Below are positions 21,056-21,531 of a stretch of DNA of 21,531 nt, piece by piece. The notes beneath the pieces are model-generated. The model saw nothing but the letters and a program-made list of their open reading frames with translations. It was not told the DNA's origin and ran no database searches. This DNA comes from Utricularia gibba (Eukaryota; Streptophyta; Magnoliopsida; Lamiales; Lentibulariaceae). Within the stretch, counting starts at the first letter, position 1. Each line of letters opens with the position of its first letter. Both the position numbers and the translations under genes were made by a program. The stretch lies in NCBI GenBank assembly GCA_002189035.1, contig NEEC01000053.1:1-21531 (forward strand). Direction: 5' to 3'.

Positions 21056-21531
21056 ATGGTATACGGGAATGGTGCATCAAGAATCAGAAGTATCATAGCA
21101 ACTAAATGCATCAATCAAAAGCCAAAACATATGGTGTCAGAATTCATCTACTATGCGATCAAGTTGGAAAAAAGTCACATGCTACATCATGAATTTCGTG
21201 GCATCACTTATCCCAACACTGTTATACACTCTGGATATGCGTAAATATTTATTTTTAATGAATCCGTGCACGTGTGATTTTTAGGATGCACCCCGAATGA
21301 TGATGCGCAATGAAATGACTACGTCGCACATCCTGGTCCGCGAAGCACCTCTTGCATAACATGCAGATCCTTGCTCTTCATAGCACAGTGTTGGGAAGCC
21401 CTTTTCGAGCTCCAAGTATTATAATTTGGAGTTACGTTTGTCCGATAACTGTGGACATTTAAAAACAAGCCACAACGAAAAAGTGTCTCACGTGGCATTC
21501 CGTGGTGACTGCATTTAATAATGTGCTTCAT
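21056..21531. repeat. Partial monomer at right edge
   Basis: The window ends at about monomer position 477. One C is lost in GAATCCCGTG near 21264, one A in GACATATTAAAAAC near 21459, and one A is gained in CGAAAAGTG near 21481. Site 1 is G and site 2 is C. Confidence 0.93.

Larger units (their letters stand above)
1..21531. repeat. Satellite DNA array, 535-536 bp monomer, direct head-to-tail
   Basis: The whole window is one tandem repeat. The marker ATGGTATACGG recurs at 516, 1050, 1585, 2120, 2656, 3192 and so on to 21056, at steps of 534-536 bp in intact stretches and always on the same strand. Copies in the core are near-identical over their full length, differing at two main sites. Homogenised arrays of this kind are typical of eukaryotic satellite DNA maintained by unequal exchange or replication slippage. 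There is no flank, insertion or inverted copy, so the array must be longer than the window. The family is not recognised; a centromeric, subtelomeric or interstitial heterochromatic location is possible and cannot be decided from the sequence. Because only repeat is present, all stretches without genes in the window are accounted for by this feature. Confidence 0.98.

Noticed and set aside
1-21531. CRISPR array or other prokaryotic repeat system
   Set aside because: The repeated unit is the whole 535-536 bp with no short repeat and variable spacer structure, and there are no cas-like genes.

Overview
The window is one continuous tandem satellite array and holds no gene that I can support. A monomer of 535-536 bp, about 40 % G+C (217 of 536 bases counted in the copy at 2120-2655), repeats head to tail on the same strand from the first base to the last. 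I count 41 monomer starts plus a partial copy at the left edge. About 30 copies are 534-536 bp long. No array boundary, transposon, rRNA, tRNA or unique flank is visible. The organism is almost certainly a eukaryote and the locus heterochromatic (pericentromeric, subtelomeric or interstitial), because kilobase-scale homogenised arrays of this type are a eukaryotic feature. I do not recognise the satellite family and cannot name the taxon.

Layout, taking the recurring ATGGTATACGG as monomer position 1: (a) 1-2119, left edge, copies with scattered single-base indels, mostly in homopolymers; (b) 2120-12292, a highly homogeneous core whose copies differ essentially at two sites: C or G at monomer position 334, and C, T or a one-base gap at position 455. 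The gap explains the 535/536 bp length difference; (c) 12293-15050, a disrupted zone with increasing internal deletions and two divergent, compressed partial monomers; (d) 15051-16655, three clean 535-bp copies; (e) 16656-17577, two copies that have lost 60 and 90 bp by internal deletion; (f) 17578-18649, two clean 536-bp copies; (g) 18650-19450, a compressed junction; (h) 19451-21531, right-edge copies again carrying single-base homopolymer indels, ending inside a monomer.

Each monomer can be read as two short open frames of 75-77 and 62 codons, but they behave as passive sequence: the commonest indel shifts one frame without consequence, and the frames have no recognisable domain. The points of real interest are the record of array turnover (two diagnostic sites, a duplicated dimer at 9616-11757), the odd 'deletions without substitutions' pattern of the damaged copies, the concentration of homopolymer indels at both ends (which suggests a contig with poorly polished ends), and the near-expected CpG content of the monomer. 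I found no evidence of a previously undescribed gene system.
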